64,000 nt of DNA from assembly GCA_001657395.1 (NCBI GenBank), contig LYSY01000009.1, positions 142,034 through 206,033 on the forward strand, in the 5' to 3' direction. The translations under genes were made by a program, and so were the position numbers. Source of the DNA: Rhodospirillales bacterium BBD 1991-14 (lineage in GTDB: Bacteria > Pseudomonadota > Alphaproteobacteria > Kiloniellales > Kiloniellaceae). The notes beneath the pieces are model-generated. The model was given only the letters and a program-made list of their open reading frames with translations. It was not told the DNA's origin and ran no database searches. Below are positions 8,439 through 18,398 of the stretch, piece by piece. How positions within the stretch are numbered: position 1 is the first letter of the stretch; the number at the start of each line of letters is the position of its first letter.

Positions 8439-8633
8439 ATGAAAAACAGAATTCGAGTTTTGCGCGCCGAGCGACGCTGGACACAAGCCGATCTTGCCAG
8501 ACAGCTTGGTGTTTCGAGGAACTCCGTGAATGCAATAGAGAACGGAAAATACGATCCTTCATTGCCGCTGGCGTTCAAAATCGCGCGGCTGTTTGATCAA
8601 ACGGTTGAAGAGATCTTTGAGGACCAAGCCTGA
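8439..8633 (+). CDS. Small XRE-family regulator, YozG-like
   Basis: A 64 aa protein that is almost entirely a Cro/C1-type helix-turn-helix: RVLRAERRWTQADLARQLGV, then SRNSVNAIENGKYDPSLPLAFKIARLF and an acidic VEEIFEDQA tail. This is the standard form of YozG-like regulators. It is cotranscribed with the membrane protein just upstream and is the natural candidate to bind the inverted repeat at 7963-7989. Length and motif fit the family well. Confidence 0.9.
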   Translation: MKNRIRVLRAERRWTQADLARQLGVSRNSVNAIENGKYDPSLPLAFKIARLFDQTVEEIFEDQA

Positions 8634-8690
8634 CGAGGACCTGCGCTTCATCCGTGTTCGAGATACGCTGGCACCCAACGGGTCTGGAGC

Positions 8691-9488
8691 CTAATGCAGA
8701 TGATCCCGGCTGGCCTGGGCCGTTGCGTCCGGCTGCCTGTCGCGCAGATCGTCGTCAAGATGGCGGGCGATCGCCGGACCGACGATCTCGAAGTAGAGCT
8801 TGCGCTTCATCGCTACGGCAAAGTCGGTGAAGTCGTCGGCGGTCAGCAGGAAACTGCCGGGACCGCCCACCACCCAAGCCTGGTAATAGGCCGTCAAGTC
8901 CGGCTCTTCGTTGAGGATCGCCAGCCCGTTGATGGTGATGCCGGCCTGATTGGCGATCGCACGCGCCACGGCGGGGGATTCGCCTTCGTTGGCGCGGCCG
9001 TCGCCGGAGACGTCGATGACCCGGCGCTCGCCATGATAGGCGTTGTTTTCCAGCGCCAAGGTGGCCACTGCGAGCGCGGTGCTCAAGGAGGTCGCGCCAC
9101 CGCCGATCAGCCGTCCGCTTTGGCGCACGCGCCGGGCAAACAAGAGGGCATCTTTCGCGCTGGCAATGTGGGTCCAGTTCAGGGCCATCGCGTGAGCCCC
9201 GTAGCTGGACCATTGCAGCAGACTGACCGCGATGCCGTTGGGCGCGGTTTCCTCGATGGCCTGGAGCACGGCGGGGTCCTCGAAAGCACCGGCAATGCCC
9301 CCCATCTGCAGCACGAACTCGTCATCCGTGACACTGGAGGAAGAGTCAACTGCAAGCACCAGTTCCAGGTGGACAAGGCGGCGTTCCGTCGCTGAAGCCT
9401 CGCGCACCTCCGCCCATCCGGGCCGCAGTGCGAAAGACAGGAAGACAATCAGCGCCACCAAGGCGGCCCCAGGGAGTGACGACGGCAT
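8691..9488 (-). CDS. DUF1194 von Willebrand factor A-like exported protein
   Basis: A 265 aa protein with a signal peptide (hydrophobic residues 6-26, cleavage likely after GWA). The VWA-type domain opens with the metal-site motif VLAVDSSSSV (DxSxS) near residue 49 and continues with TSLSTAL and VIDVSGDGRANEG. DUF1194 proteins are common in alphaproteobacteria and their role is unknown; the fold suggests metal-dependent binding of a protein or surface ligand in the periplasm. It is convergent with the XRE gene. It is transcribed away from the DUF-like periplasmic protein at 9726. Confidence 0.88.
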   Translation of the reverse strand: MPSSLPGAALVALIVFLSFALRPGWAEVREASATERRLVHLELVLAVDSSSSVTDDEFVLQMGGIAGAFEDPAVLQAIEETAPNGIAVSLLQWSSYGAHAMALNWTHIASAKDALLFARRVRQSGRLIGGGATSLSTALAVATLALENNAYHGERRVIDVSGDGRANEGESPAVARAIANQAGITINGLAILNEEPDLTAYYQAWVVGGPGSFLLTADDFTDFAVAMKRKLYFEIVGPAIARHLDDDLRDRQPDATAQASRDHLH

Positions 9489-9667
9489 CCGTCCAGTCTA
9501 GCGGTTGATCATTGCCCCGGATAGCACAAGCGGTTCGTGCCTTTCCATGCCTTGTGTTCGCTCCTTGGCTTCGTGCCCCTGCCGGCGAACCGGCTTGTAT
9601 TTGTCACAACTGGCGGAATCCGTTCATCGCTTTTAAACCGCAGCTCCGGCATAGTGCGGCGGTCAGG

Positions 9668-9712
9668 TCGGGCAGTGAGATATCGGGCAGTGAGATATCG
9701 GGCAGTGTGATA
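9668..9712 (+). repeat. Three 15 bp tandem repeats upstream of the periplasmic protein gene
   Basis: Units at 9668, 9683 and 9698 read TCGGGCAGTGAGATA, the same again, then TCGGGCAGTGTGATA. They end 13 nt before the ATG at 9726, within the presumed leader, and could be a slippage-prone array that alters promoter spacing. Confidence 0.85.
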
Positions 9713-9725
9713 GGGGTGAGGGCTT

Positions 9726-10613
9726 ATGCTTCGGGCGGAGAAGTTCTTACAGACGCGGCTGGCGCTGCCGATCTGCGTCGCCTTCTCAGTGGTCTTTGGC
9801 GCAACGGTTCTTGGCGCCGCCCTTTCCGGCCCCGCCGCGGCGGAGGATAAGCAGCGGGCGGTCACCCTGAATGTGGTGATCGCCGAAGGCGCAGAGCCGA
9901 TGCGCGAGGCCGTCGTTTTTTCCTTTGCCCGTATCGGTCCGGGCGGGCGGCTTGAGCCGCTGGCGGAAGAAGTCGGTGCACCCTTGAAGACGACGCTTGC
10001 GGACGGGCGCTATCAGGTCGAGGCGCGCTACGGCGACGCAAGCGCGCTCTCCGTCTTCGATGTTTCGGGCCGCGCCGTCACGCACCGCGTGAACCTCAAC
10101 GCAGGCTGGGCCCAACTGCGCGTCATTCCCCATCGCGGCGCCCAGCCGCTGGCCTCTGCGATCGACTGGCAGATCCTCACCTACGGGCGCGATGCCAGCG
10201 GCCAGCGGCGTCCGGTGGCTGCAATGCGCAGTCCTAATCCCCAGGTCGTTCTGCCGCAGGGGCACTACCTCGTCGTGGCGAGGACCGCCGATGCTCTGGC
10301 GAGGCATACGATCGAGATCACCGCCGGCCATACCTACAAGTACACCCTGGACCTCAATGCCGGCGCGGTCGCCTTCTCGGCGCTGCGCGGGCGCGGCGGG
10401 CCGGTGATCAAAGAGACGGTTGACTGGAAGGTCTTCAAGGCGAACGACACGTCGTTCAGCGAGCCCGTGGCCACACGCAGTGCCGCCAACGGGCAGTTCC
10501 TCCTGCGGCAGGGCCGCTACGTGGTGCTGGCCAGCCGCGGCCAGTGGAAGGGCCGGGCGACGGTCGAGGTGCGTCCGGGCAACGAGCGCCGGATCGCCGT
10601 CGAACTCAACTAG
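9726..10613 (+). CDS. Exported protein with internal repeats, unknown function
   Basis: A 295 aa protein with a long hydrophobic signal segment (about residues 12-40, ending SGPAAAEDK). The mature part contains beta-rich repeats. LNAGWAQLRVIP...AIDWQI...LPQGHYLVVAR is echoed about 85 residues later by LNAGAVAFSAL...TVDWKV...LRQGRYVVLAS. A weaker copy precedes these (LADGRYQVEARYG). Such modules occur in alphaproteobacterial periplasmic proteins, sometimes joined to VWA domains, and the divergent neighbour is a VWA-like DUF1194 protein. I do not know the function. GGGTGAGGG upstream of the ATG supports the start. Confidence 0.7.
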   Translation: MLRAEKFLQTRLALPICVAFSVVFGATVLGAALSGPAAAEDKQRAVTLNVVIAEGAEPMREAVVFSFARIGPGGRLEPLAEEVGAPLKTTLADGRYQVEARYGDASALSVFDVSGRAVTHRVNLNAGWAQLRVIPHRGAQPLASAIDWQILTYGRDASGQRRPVAAMRSPNPQVVLPQGHYLVVARTADALARHTIEITAGHTYKYTLDLNAGAVAFSALRGRGGPVIKETVDWKVFKANDTSFSEPVATRSAANGQFLLRQGRYVVLASRGQWKGRATVEVRPGNERRIAVELN

Positions 10614-10656
10614 GGTCCGGAAGCAGGACCAAAGCGTCCCTTGCGGAGGCTCGCCG

Positions 10657-10881
10657 TCAATCGAGGTCGCGGAGCTTCTCCGCGGTGTCCTTGCGCCACT
10701 CCGCTTCGTTCTGAATGGCTTCTAGTGTCACCGCTTCGCCTGTGTTGGGATTGACCAGCGCCTCGGACTGCGGTTCGCCGGTGATATGCGCGAAGGTTCT
10801 CTGACCCTCCTGGCTCAGGCTGAAGGCCACAAGGACGACCAGGATGCCCAGGGCACCCAACACGGCAATCCGCTTTGTCAT
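10657..10881 (-). CDS. Small single-span membrane or exported protein
   Basis: A 74 aa protein with a hydrophobic N-terminal helix (residues 4-24, IAVLGALGILVVLVAFSLSQ) and a hydrophilic C-terminal part with many charged residues. It could be an anchored periplasmic peptide. GGGAG before the ATG at 10881 supports translation. It is convergent with the periplasmic repeat protein. No family is recognised. Confidence 0.6.
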   Translation of the reverse strand: MTKRIAVLGALGILVVLVAFSLSQEGQRTFAHITGEPQSEALVNPNTGEAVTLEAIQNEAEWRKDTAEKLRDLD

Positions 10882-11042
10882 GATCTGCTCCCACTCCCCG
10901 ATACCGGCCCGACCTTCGGACCGGCTCCCGATGCGCAGCTATGTAAGCCCGATCCCGGTCGATGCACATGACTTTTCTGTGACCCTTCGGCTCGTGGGGA
11001 TTCTGTTCTGCATTAGTGTCTTCTGAAGTCCCGGCGGAAAGC

Positions 11043-12593
11043 TCAGAACAGCCAGGCGGGCAGCCAGGTCGCCAGCCCCTGCCACTGCCAGAGCACCAGC
11101 ATGCCGACGATCTGCAGGCCGATGAAGGGCAGGACGCCGGTGTAGATCTGTCCGGTTGTAATCTCCTTTGGCGCCGCGCCGCGCAGGTAGAACAGCGAAA
11201 AACCGAAGGGCGGCGTCAGAAAGGACGTCTGCAGGTTGATCGCAATCAGGATCGACAGCCAGACCGGGTCGTGGCCCATTAGGATCAGCGCCGGCACCAC
11301 CAGCGGCAACAGGATCACGGAAATCTCGACGAAGTCGAGGAAGAAGCCGAGAACGAAGATCAGCGCCATCACGAAGAGCAGCGCGCCGTCCGGCCCGCCC
11401 GGCATGGCGGCGATGATCTCCTCCACATGGGTGTCGCCGCCGAGGCCCCGGAAGACCAGCGAGAACACGCTGGCGGTGAGGATGGTTGCGAAGATCATCG
11501 CCGTCACCGTCAGGGTGCTGGTCATCACCGGTTTCAGGATCTCCGCCCGCCAGGCACGTCTCAGGGCGAGGGCGATGGCCGCCACGGCGACGGCGACCAG
11601 CACCATGGCCAGCGCGCCGAGCGCCCAGTCCAGAGCGGTGACGTCGTCGCGCTGCAGACGGACCGGAGCGAAGCGTGCCAGCACCGCAAGCGCCAGCAAG
11701 GCCGCGCCGCCGGCATAGATCAGCCCGGGCCGGCCGTTCTGGCGCAGGGCGGCCAGCAGCAGGGCGCCGATGGCGCCGACGGAGGCCGCCTCGCTGGGGG
11801 TCGCGACACCCCCCAGGATCGACCCCAGCACGGCGACGATCAGAATCATCGGCGGCAGCAGCGCCGCCAGCACCTTGGCGCGCGGCGGCGCCGCCTCCGG
11901 GCGGGCGAGGGCCGGGGCTGCCGCCGGCGTGATCCAGGCTTTCGCCAGCATGTAGATCGCGTAGAGCACGACTAGGGCAAGGCCCGGCAGCAGCGCCGCG
12001 GCGAAGGTCTGGCCGACCGAAATCGTATCGATGGTGAAGAGCCCTTGGCGGAACTGCGCCTGCTGATAGGCGTTGGACATCACGTCCGACAGAATGATCA
12101 GCAGGGTCGAGGGCGGGATGATCTGGCCGAGGGTCCCGGCAGTGCAGACAACACCGGAGGCGAGGCGCGGATTGTAGCCGTTGCGCAGCATGGTCGGCAG
12201 GGCGATGAGGCCCATGGCAACGACGGTGGCACCGACGATGCCGGTGGAGGCGGCCAGCAGCGCACCGACCAGGATGACGGAAACGCCGAGCCCGCCGCGC
12301 AGGCTGCCGAACAGCCGGCCCATGGTTTCCAGCAGGTCCTCGGCGATGCGGCTTTTCTCCAGCACCACGCCCATGAAGACGAACAGCGGAATGGCGATCA
12401 GCACGTCGTTGGTCAGCAGGCCGAAAATGCGCTGGCCGAGAGCACCCAGAAGACTGACGTCGAACACGCCGAAGGCCCAGCCGAGGCCGGCGAAGACCAC
12501 GGCAATGCCGGTCAGCGTGAAGGCGACCGGATAGCCCAGCAGGATGGCGCCGATCAGCGCCGCGAACATCAGAACGTCGAGGTACTCGCTCAC
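11043..12593 (-). CDS. TRAP transporter large permease (DctM family)
   Basis: A 516 aa inner-membrane protein with about 13-14 hydrophobic segments, the ion-driven permease of a tripartite ATP-independent periplasmic transporter. Family features include PLFVFMGVVLEKSRIAEDLL, GQIIPPSTLLIILSD and the C-terminal FLTPPFGFSLFYLRG. A hydrophilic loop at about residues 290-390 is longer than in typical 430 aa DctM proteins. The GTG start at 12593 overlaps the stop of the small permease (GTGA), so the two subunits are translationally coupled. It works with the small permease and the binding protein upstream to import an organic anion. Confidence 0.92.
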   Translation of the reverse strand: MSEYLDVLMFAALIGAILLGYPVAFTLTGIAVVFAGLGWAFGVFDVSLLGALGQRIFGLLTNDVLIAIPLFVFMGVVLEKSRIAEDLLETMGRLFGSLRGGLGVSVILVGALLAASTGIVGATVVAMGLIALPTMLRNGYNPRLASGVVCTAGTLGQIIPPSTLLIILSDVMSNAYQQAQFRQGLFTIDTISVGQTFAAALLPGLALVVLYAIYMLAKAWITPAAAPALARPEAAPPRAKVLAALLPPMILIVAVLGSILGGVATPSEAASVGAIGALLLAALRQNGRPGLIYAGGAALLALAVLARFAPVRLQRDDVTALDWALGALAMVLVAVAVAAIALALRRAWRAEILKPVMTSTLTVTAMIFATILTASVFSLVFRGLGGDTHVEEIIAAMPGGPDGALLFVMALIFVLGFFLDFVEISVILLPLVVPALILMGHDPVWLSILIAINLQTSFLTPPFGFSLFYLRGAAPKEITTGQIYTGVLPFIGLQIVGMLVLWQWQGLATWLPAWLF

Positions 12594-13099
12594 GCGGACT
12601 CCTGCCGGCCGCCCAGCCGCAGAAGATCGCGCAGCAGGCAGGCGAGGCCCTGGAGGATGAGAAGAATGCAGAACGCCGGTGTCAGCGATTTCAGCAGGAA
12701 GGAGGCGGGAATGCCGCCGACGGAAATGGGACCTTCCAGTACCGCCCAGGCATTGCGCACCGAGGGCCAGGTGAACCACAGCAGCACCAGCATGGAGGGC
12801 AGCAGGAAGAGCAGACCCCCGAAGGTATCGACCAGCGCCTTCCCGCGCTTGGACCGGCGGGAGTAGAAGATGTCGACCCGCACATGGGCGTCGACCAAAA
12901 GGGTGTAACCGGCGCCGGCCATGAAGAGGGCGGCATGCATGTAGAGCACGCCTTCGTTCAGGAAGATGAAGGAAATGCCGAAGACATAGCGCAGGACCAC
13001 CACGGCGAACTGCAGCAGCACCATGGTGAGCGCCAGCCAGCGCACCGTGGAGCCGACGGCGCGGTTCACCGCTTCAAGCCGGTCGATCCAAAGCTGCAT
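12590..13099 (-). CDS. TRAP transporter small permease (DctQ family)
   Basis: A 169 aa protein with four transmembrane helices, the small membrane subunit that pairs with DctM. Typical features are the WLALTMVLLQFAVVVLRYVF first helix region and NEGVLYMHAALFMAGAGYTLLVDAHVRVDIFY. The ATG at 13099 (QLWIDRLEAV follows) is chosen over an upstream in-frame start at 13147 because of the GGGAA spacing and because the extra residues do not look like protein. The binding protein gene lies 198 bp upstream in the same direction, with a palindromic repeat between them. Confidence 0.9.
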   Translation of the reverse strand: MQLWIDRLEAVNRAVGSTVRWLALTMVLLQFAVVVLRYVFGISFIFLNEGVLYMHAALFMAGAGYTLLVDAHVRVDIFYSRRSKRGKALVDTFGGLLFLLPSMLVLLWFTWPSVRNAWAVLEGPISVGGIPASFLLKSLTPAFCILLILQGLACLLRDLLRLGGRQESA

Positions 13100-13153
13100 G
13101 GTCTGTTCCCGCAGGGCTGAATTGATAATGCAACGGCCTCCGAACACTTTCCG

Positions 13154-13259
13154 CCGTCATGCTCGGGCCACCGTCATGCTCGGGCCTGACCCGAGCATCC
13201 ATGGTTCAACCGCGTTGCGGTGGCGCCATGGACCCTCGGCTCGAGGCCGAGGGTGACGG
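13154..13259. repeat. Dispersed palindromic intergenic repeat (REP-like)
   Basis: Three nested palindromes in order: ATGCTCGGG-cctga-CCCGAGCAT (13176-13198), a CCATGG...CCATGG pair, and CCCTCGGC-tcgag-GCCGAGGG. The left arm CCGTCATGCTCGGGCC is partly duplicated (13154-13169 and 13171-13186). A related element lies at 47833-47938. Such elements are common between genes in this bacterial class. Here it may set the ratio of binding protein to permease by RNA folding. Confidence 0.75.
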
Positions 13260-13297
13260 AAGGAGAGAGGTCCCGACGAAGTCGTCAGCCTACATTG

Positions 13298-14392
13298 CTA
13301 ATACTTATAGTCCAGCGCGCGGGCGTTCATCTGGCCGTTGTCGGCATAGACCATGTAGTCGGAGATGGAGGCGCGGTAGGCGAGGAAACTCTCGACGATC
13401 CGCTTGACCAGCTCGTCGCTGTCTTCGCGCAGTTCGGTCATCACCTCGCCGGCGGCATTGCCCATGGCGACGAGCACGCTCTCCGGCAGCATCTTCACCT
13501 GCACGCCCTGCTCGGCCACCAGCTTCTGCAGCGCGGCGGCGTGCTTGGTGGTGTACTCGGTCCAGACCGGGTTGTAGAGCGACTCGCAGGCCAGCGCGAC
13601 GGCCTGTTTCAGGTCGTCCGGCAGCGCCTCGTAGGCCTGCAGGTTGACGCCGCATTCCTCGGCGGAGGAGGGCTCGCCCACGCCCGGCCAATAGTAGTTC
13701 TTGGCGACTTGGTAGTAGCCGAGGGCGGAATCGGTCCAGGGGCCGATGAACTCCCCGGCGTCCAATGCGCCGGACTGCAGCGCCTGGAACATGTCGCGTC
13801 CGCCCATGGCCTGCACCGCCATGCCCAGCTTGGCGCACATCTCCGAGGCCAGGCCCGTGGTGCGGAAGCGCAGGCCCCTGAGGTCGTCGACGGAGGTGAT
13901 CTCGTTGCGGAACCAGCCCGCCCACTGCGGGCCGGAGTTGCCGCAGAGGAAGGGCTTCAGGCCGAAGCGCGCATACATCTCGTCATAGAGCGCCTGGCCG
14001 CCGCCGTGGGTCAGCCAGCCCACCTGTTCGTCGGCGCGCAGGCCGAAGGGCTGGGACCCGAACAGCAGGATGCCCTTGGACTTGGAGCCCCAGTAGGCGG
14101 GGACGGCGTGATAGAGCTCGGCGGTACCCTCGGAGACCGCGTCGAAGACGCCGCGGCCCGGAACAAGCTCGCCGGCGGCAAAGAGCTTCACTTCGATGCG
14201 TCCGCCGGAAAGGGCGGTGATGCGGTCGGCCAGGAGCTGCGCGGCGACACCCGGCCCGGGCAGGTTCTTCGGCCAGGCGGTGACCATCTTCCACTGCATG
14301 GTGCCCTGTGCGATGGCGGGTGCCGCCAGGCTGCCGGCTGCAGCCGCCGCGGCGCCGGCCCCGCCGGCTTTCAGGAACGCACGTCTTTTCAT
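13298..14392 (-). CDS. TRAP transporter substrate-binding protein (DctP/TakP-like)
   Basis: A 364 aa periplasmic binding protein with a twin-arginine signal (MKRRAFLKAGG, then an Ala-rich hydrophobic stretch to PAIAQG). The mature start MQWKMVTAWPKNLPGPG and the later RFRTTGLASEMCAKLG and GAVEFIGPWTDS-like region resemble the TakP/mannitol-chloroaromatic group of TRAP binding proteins, which favour 2-oxo acids or related carboxylates. The substrate is not proven. The ATG at 14392 begins the Tat signal; frames further upstream are not signal-like. The permease genes follow in the same direction. Confidence 0.92.
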   Translation of the reverse strand: MKRRAFLKAGGAGAAAAAAGSLAAPAIAQGTMQWKMVTAWPKNLPGPGVAAQLLADRITALSGGRIEVKLFAAGELVPGRGVFDAVSEGTAELYHAVPAYWGSKSKGILLFGSQPFGLRADEQVGWLTHGGGQALYDEMYARFGLKPFLCGNSGPQWAGWFRNEITSVDDLRGLRFRTTGLASEMCAKLGMAVQAMGGRDMFQALQSGALDAGEFIGPWTDSALGYYQVAKNYYWPGVGEPSSAEECGVNLQAYEALPDDLKQAVALACESLYNPVWTEYTTKHAAALQKLVAEQGVQVKMLPESVLVAMGNAAGEVMTELREDSDELVKRIVESFLAYRASISDYMVYADNGQMNARALDYKY

Positions 14393-14520
14393 CGTCAGTC
14401 TCCCTCGTGTTTGCCCCAAGAAATCGGTTTCGCGTTGGATCGGTTCTACTTGTCTCCCGCGCCGCCCGTCCAGCAGCGTCAGGTTGTGTGGCTCTTTACG
14501 GGCCCTTGTCGGGCGCGGCT

Positions 14521-15390
14521 CTACGCAGGCTTTCGGCAGTGCACCTCGATGGGCAGGATGGCGGCCTCGGCGAAGGCGCGCGCGGTGTTGGCGGCCATGG
14601 TTGCGGCCTCGGCGCCATGCACCAATTGAACCGCACGATGCGGCGGCTTCTCGCCGCGCTCCACCATCTCGCGCGAGCGCGCGCCGAAGGCCAGGGCTTC
14701 TTCGCGCGTCTCCCTCAGGCGGATCCCCTCGAAGCCGGCGGCCCTCAGGCCCTCTTCGGTCTGCTTTGGCGTCACCAGAAAGCTCGATGCCGGTGTCGCC
14801 GCCCAAGGGGTGGGGTAGTCCGGTCCGCCCCCCGGTCCGCCTCCCGGTCCGGCTCCCGGGCCCAGGGCAATCTCGGAGAGCATCAGCCAGCCGCCCGGTT
14901 TCAAAACCCGGTGGATCTCACCGTAGAAAGCCGCCTTGTCGGCGATATTCATCGAGACGTTCATGGAGTAGGCACCGGCGAAGCCGCCATCTGCGAAGGG
15001 CATGGCAAGCGCGTTGCCCTGGTGGAAGTCAACGCGCGCCTCGAGGCCGAGCAGGGCGGTGAGGCGCCGCGCGACGGCGCAGAACTCCTCGGTCAGGTCT
15101 ATGCCGGTCACACGGCAGCCGAAGCGCGTCGCCATGTAGCGGGCCGGCCCGCCGATGCCGCTGCCGATGTCCAGCAGATGGTCCTCCGGCGTGACGGTGA
15201 GGGTCTCGGCGATCTCCCCGGCGATCTCCTCGGTGACCTCCAGGCCGCGGCCGTGGAACTGATCGTAAGGCGCCAGCGTCGCGACGCTTGGCTGTTCGGG
15301 GTCGACACCGTCCTCGCGCAGGGCGGCCTGCAGCCGGTCGAAGAGATCGCCCCTCGTGTAGTGGCCGGCGATGTCGGGGCTTTTGCTCAT
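14521..15390 (-). CDS. SAM-dependent methyltransferase, class I
   Basis: A 289 aa Rossmann methyltransferase. Motif I is LLDIGSGIGGPARYMA near residues 70-85, motif II VTGIDLTEEFC, then FHQGNALAMPFADGGFAG and EIHRVLKPGGWLMLSE. The pattern resembles the sarcosine/dimethylglycine and gamma-tocopherol methyltransferase group, but the substrate cannot be read from sequence. A Gly-Pro run at about residues 175-187 (GPGAGPGGGPGGGP) comes from a local tandem repeat in the DNA and may be a species-specific insertion. It lies 128 bp upstream of the TRAP binding protein in the same direction; a shared transcript is possible. Confidence 0.85.
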   Translation of the reverse strand: MSKSPDIAGHYTRGDLFDRLQAALREDGVDPEQPSVATLAPYDQFHGRGLEVTEEIAGEIAETLTVTPEDHLLDIGSGIGGPARYMATRFGCRVTGIDLTEEFCAVARRLTALLGLEARVDFHQGNALAMPFADGGFAGAYSMNVSMNIADKAAFYGEIHRVLKPGGWLMLSEIALGPGAGPGGGPGGGPDYPTPWAATPASSFLVTPKQTEEGLRAAGFEGIRLRETREEALAFGARSREMVERGEKPPHRAVQLVHGAEAATMAANTARAFAEAAILPIEVHCRKPA

Positions 15391-15434
15391 CCAGCGGCTC
15401 GCTCTCTCGGGTCTGGCGGCGACGGGGCTTGCGG

Positions 15435-15910
15435 TCAGTGTGCCGCGTCGCTGCCGGCACCGGACAGGTCCAGCGTCAGCAGCGGCAGCACACGGCCGGG
15501 GATGGAGCCGGAGGGCGCCGTGCCGACGACCTCGGCTCCCATGTGGCGGTAGAAGGCGGCGGCGTCGGGGTCGGCTTCGATCCGCATGGACTTGGCGCCC
15601 AGGCTCCGGGCCTGCTCCACCGCCCAGGTGAAGAGCACCCGTCCGGCGCCGCTGCCGATGCGCGCGGGTTCGACAAAGAGCTTCGAGAGCTCGGCGATTT
15701 CACCCTCGATGTCCAGTTTGACGACGCCTAAGATTTCCGTGTCCTCCTCTGCGACCTGCAGATGGTTGCCGTGCAGGTCCGTCGGCGTCAGGGTGAGTTC
15801 CTCGCGGCAGGCGGCCATGAAGGCATCGTCGTAGCCCCAGACGGCCTTGGAGCGCAGGCAGAGTGCGCTCAGCGCCGGCAGCTCTTCCTCGACGGCGGGG
15901 CGCAGGCGGA

Positions 15911-15914
<4 letters not shown>
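15435..15914 (-). CDS. GNAT-family N-acetyltransferase
   Basis: A 159 aa acetyltransferase with the usual elements: a ranged strand [15 protein letters not shown], the acetyl-CoA loop [15 protein letters not shown] (Q/RxxGxG/A pattern) near residues 88-102, and the C-terminal [20 protein letters not shown]. The ATG at 15914 overlaps the TGA of hutU, so it is the second gene of a hutU transcript. GNAT proteins often sit beside hut genes, but the acceptor substrate is unknown. Confidence 0.88.
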
Positions 15915-17599
<1,685 letters not shown>

Positions 17600-17616
17600 A
17601 AAAGGCAGTCTCCGGA

Positions 17617-17648
17617 TTGACCAAAGTTGTATATACAACTTTGGTCAA
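17617..17648. promoter_or_regulatory. 32 bp perfect palindromic HutC operator before hutU
   Basis: The half-site TTGACCAAAGTTGTAT is followed at once by its exact reverse complement. The centre is the shared TTGTATATACAA. It is the longest perfect match to dyad symmetry among the HutC-type sites here and lies 18 nt upstream of the hutU start, where a bound repressor would block transcription. Confidence 0.9.
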
Positions 17649-17677
17649 GGAGTCGACGGCCCTGACGACGACCTGAA

Positions 17678-18184
17678 CTATCCGCTGCGGGTGCAGGTGC
17701 GTGTCAGGATCGGCGCCCAGCGGCCCTCGGTCTCCATCTCCCAGATGGCGTCGAAGCGGTCGTTGCCGCTAAAACGCAAGGCCTCGCGGATCGGCGCAGT
17801 GTCGCCGAGGACGTGACGCATCTCGCCCTCCAGGTTCAGGTGATCGCCGGAGACGTCTGTCAGTGCCATGTCCATCGTCGCGTCGTGGGAGAGGATGCGG
17901 CGATCGGTGAAGTTATGGGACAGGTCGCGGCGCCAGGTGTCGAGCAGGATCTCACCGTCCTCCTGAACCATCTCGCCGATGATCCAGCCGCCGCTAAGGC
18001 GGTAGTGGAGGGTCATCTCGGTGGGGGTGTCGAGTCCGGTTTCCTGGCCCTGGCAGGTCCAGGTGCCGGCAAGCTTCTCCGCCAGAGGTGCCGCTGCGGC
18101 AGAGCCAGGCCCTTTAAGGACAAGGACTGCTAAGACGAAGAGGTGGAAAGGAAGAGATCGGCAAAGGATTCCGGGTCGCGGCAT
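17678..18184 (-). CDS. Exported lipocalin-like (DUF1579/THAP4-like) protein
   Basis: A 168 aa protein with a signal peptide (hydrophobic to about residue 32, PGSAAAAPLAEKL). The mature part reads as a small beta barrel: LAGTWTCQGQETGLDTPTEMTLHYRLSGGWIIGEMVQ...DATMDMALTDVSGDHLNLEGEMR. This pattern is typical of lipocalin-like or DUF1579-type domains. A ligand cannot be predicted. It is convergent with nothing and reads toward the hutU operator, ending 30 bp from it. Confidence 0.65.
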   Translation of the reverse strand: MPRPGILCRSLPFHLFVLAVLVLKGPGSAAAAPLAEKLAGTWTCQGQETGLDTPTEMTLHYRLSGGWIIGEMVQEDGEILLDTWRRDLSHNFTDRRILSHDATMDMALTDVSGDHLNLEGEMRHVLGDTAPIREALRFSGNDRFDAIWEMETEGRWAPILTRTCTRSG

Positions 18185-18398
18185 GATGGCTCCAGCGTGC
18201 GGTTCATCGGCGACTCAGATGCGATCCTTTTAAGCCGTTTGGGCTACGCGGTCCAGGGACCGCCGTGCTCGCCTGCACAAGCAGTCGCTGAAACGCTGTC
18301 AGGCCGCTTTGCTGCGGGAGCGCGTGCCGCAACTTTGACGCGCCCGGCGCACTGGATTGTGATTGGCAGGCGAGGGCTCGCGGTGGCTCACTTCCGGG

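Noticed and set aside
13220..14629. Long plus-strand frame opposite the TRAP binding protein
   Set aside because: The minus-strand product has a Tat signal and binding-protein motifs; the plus frame is low in sequence complexity and lacks a family.
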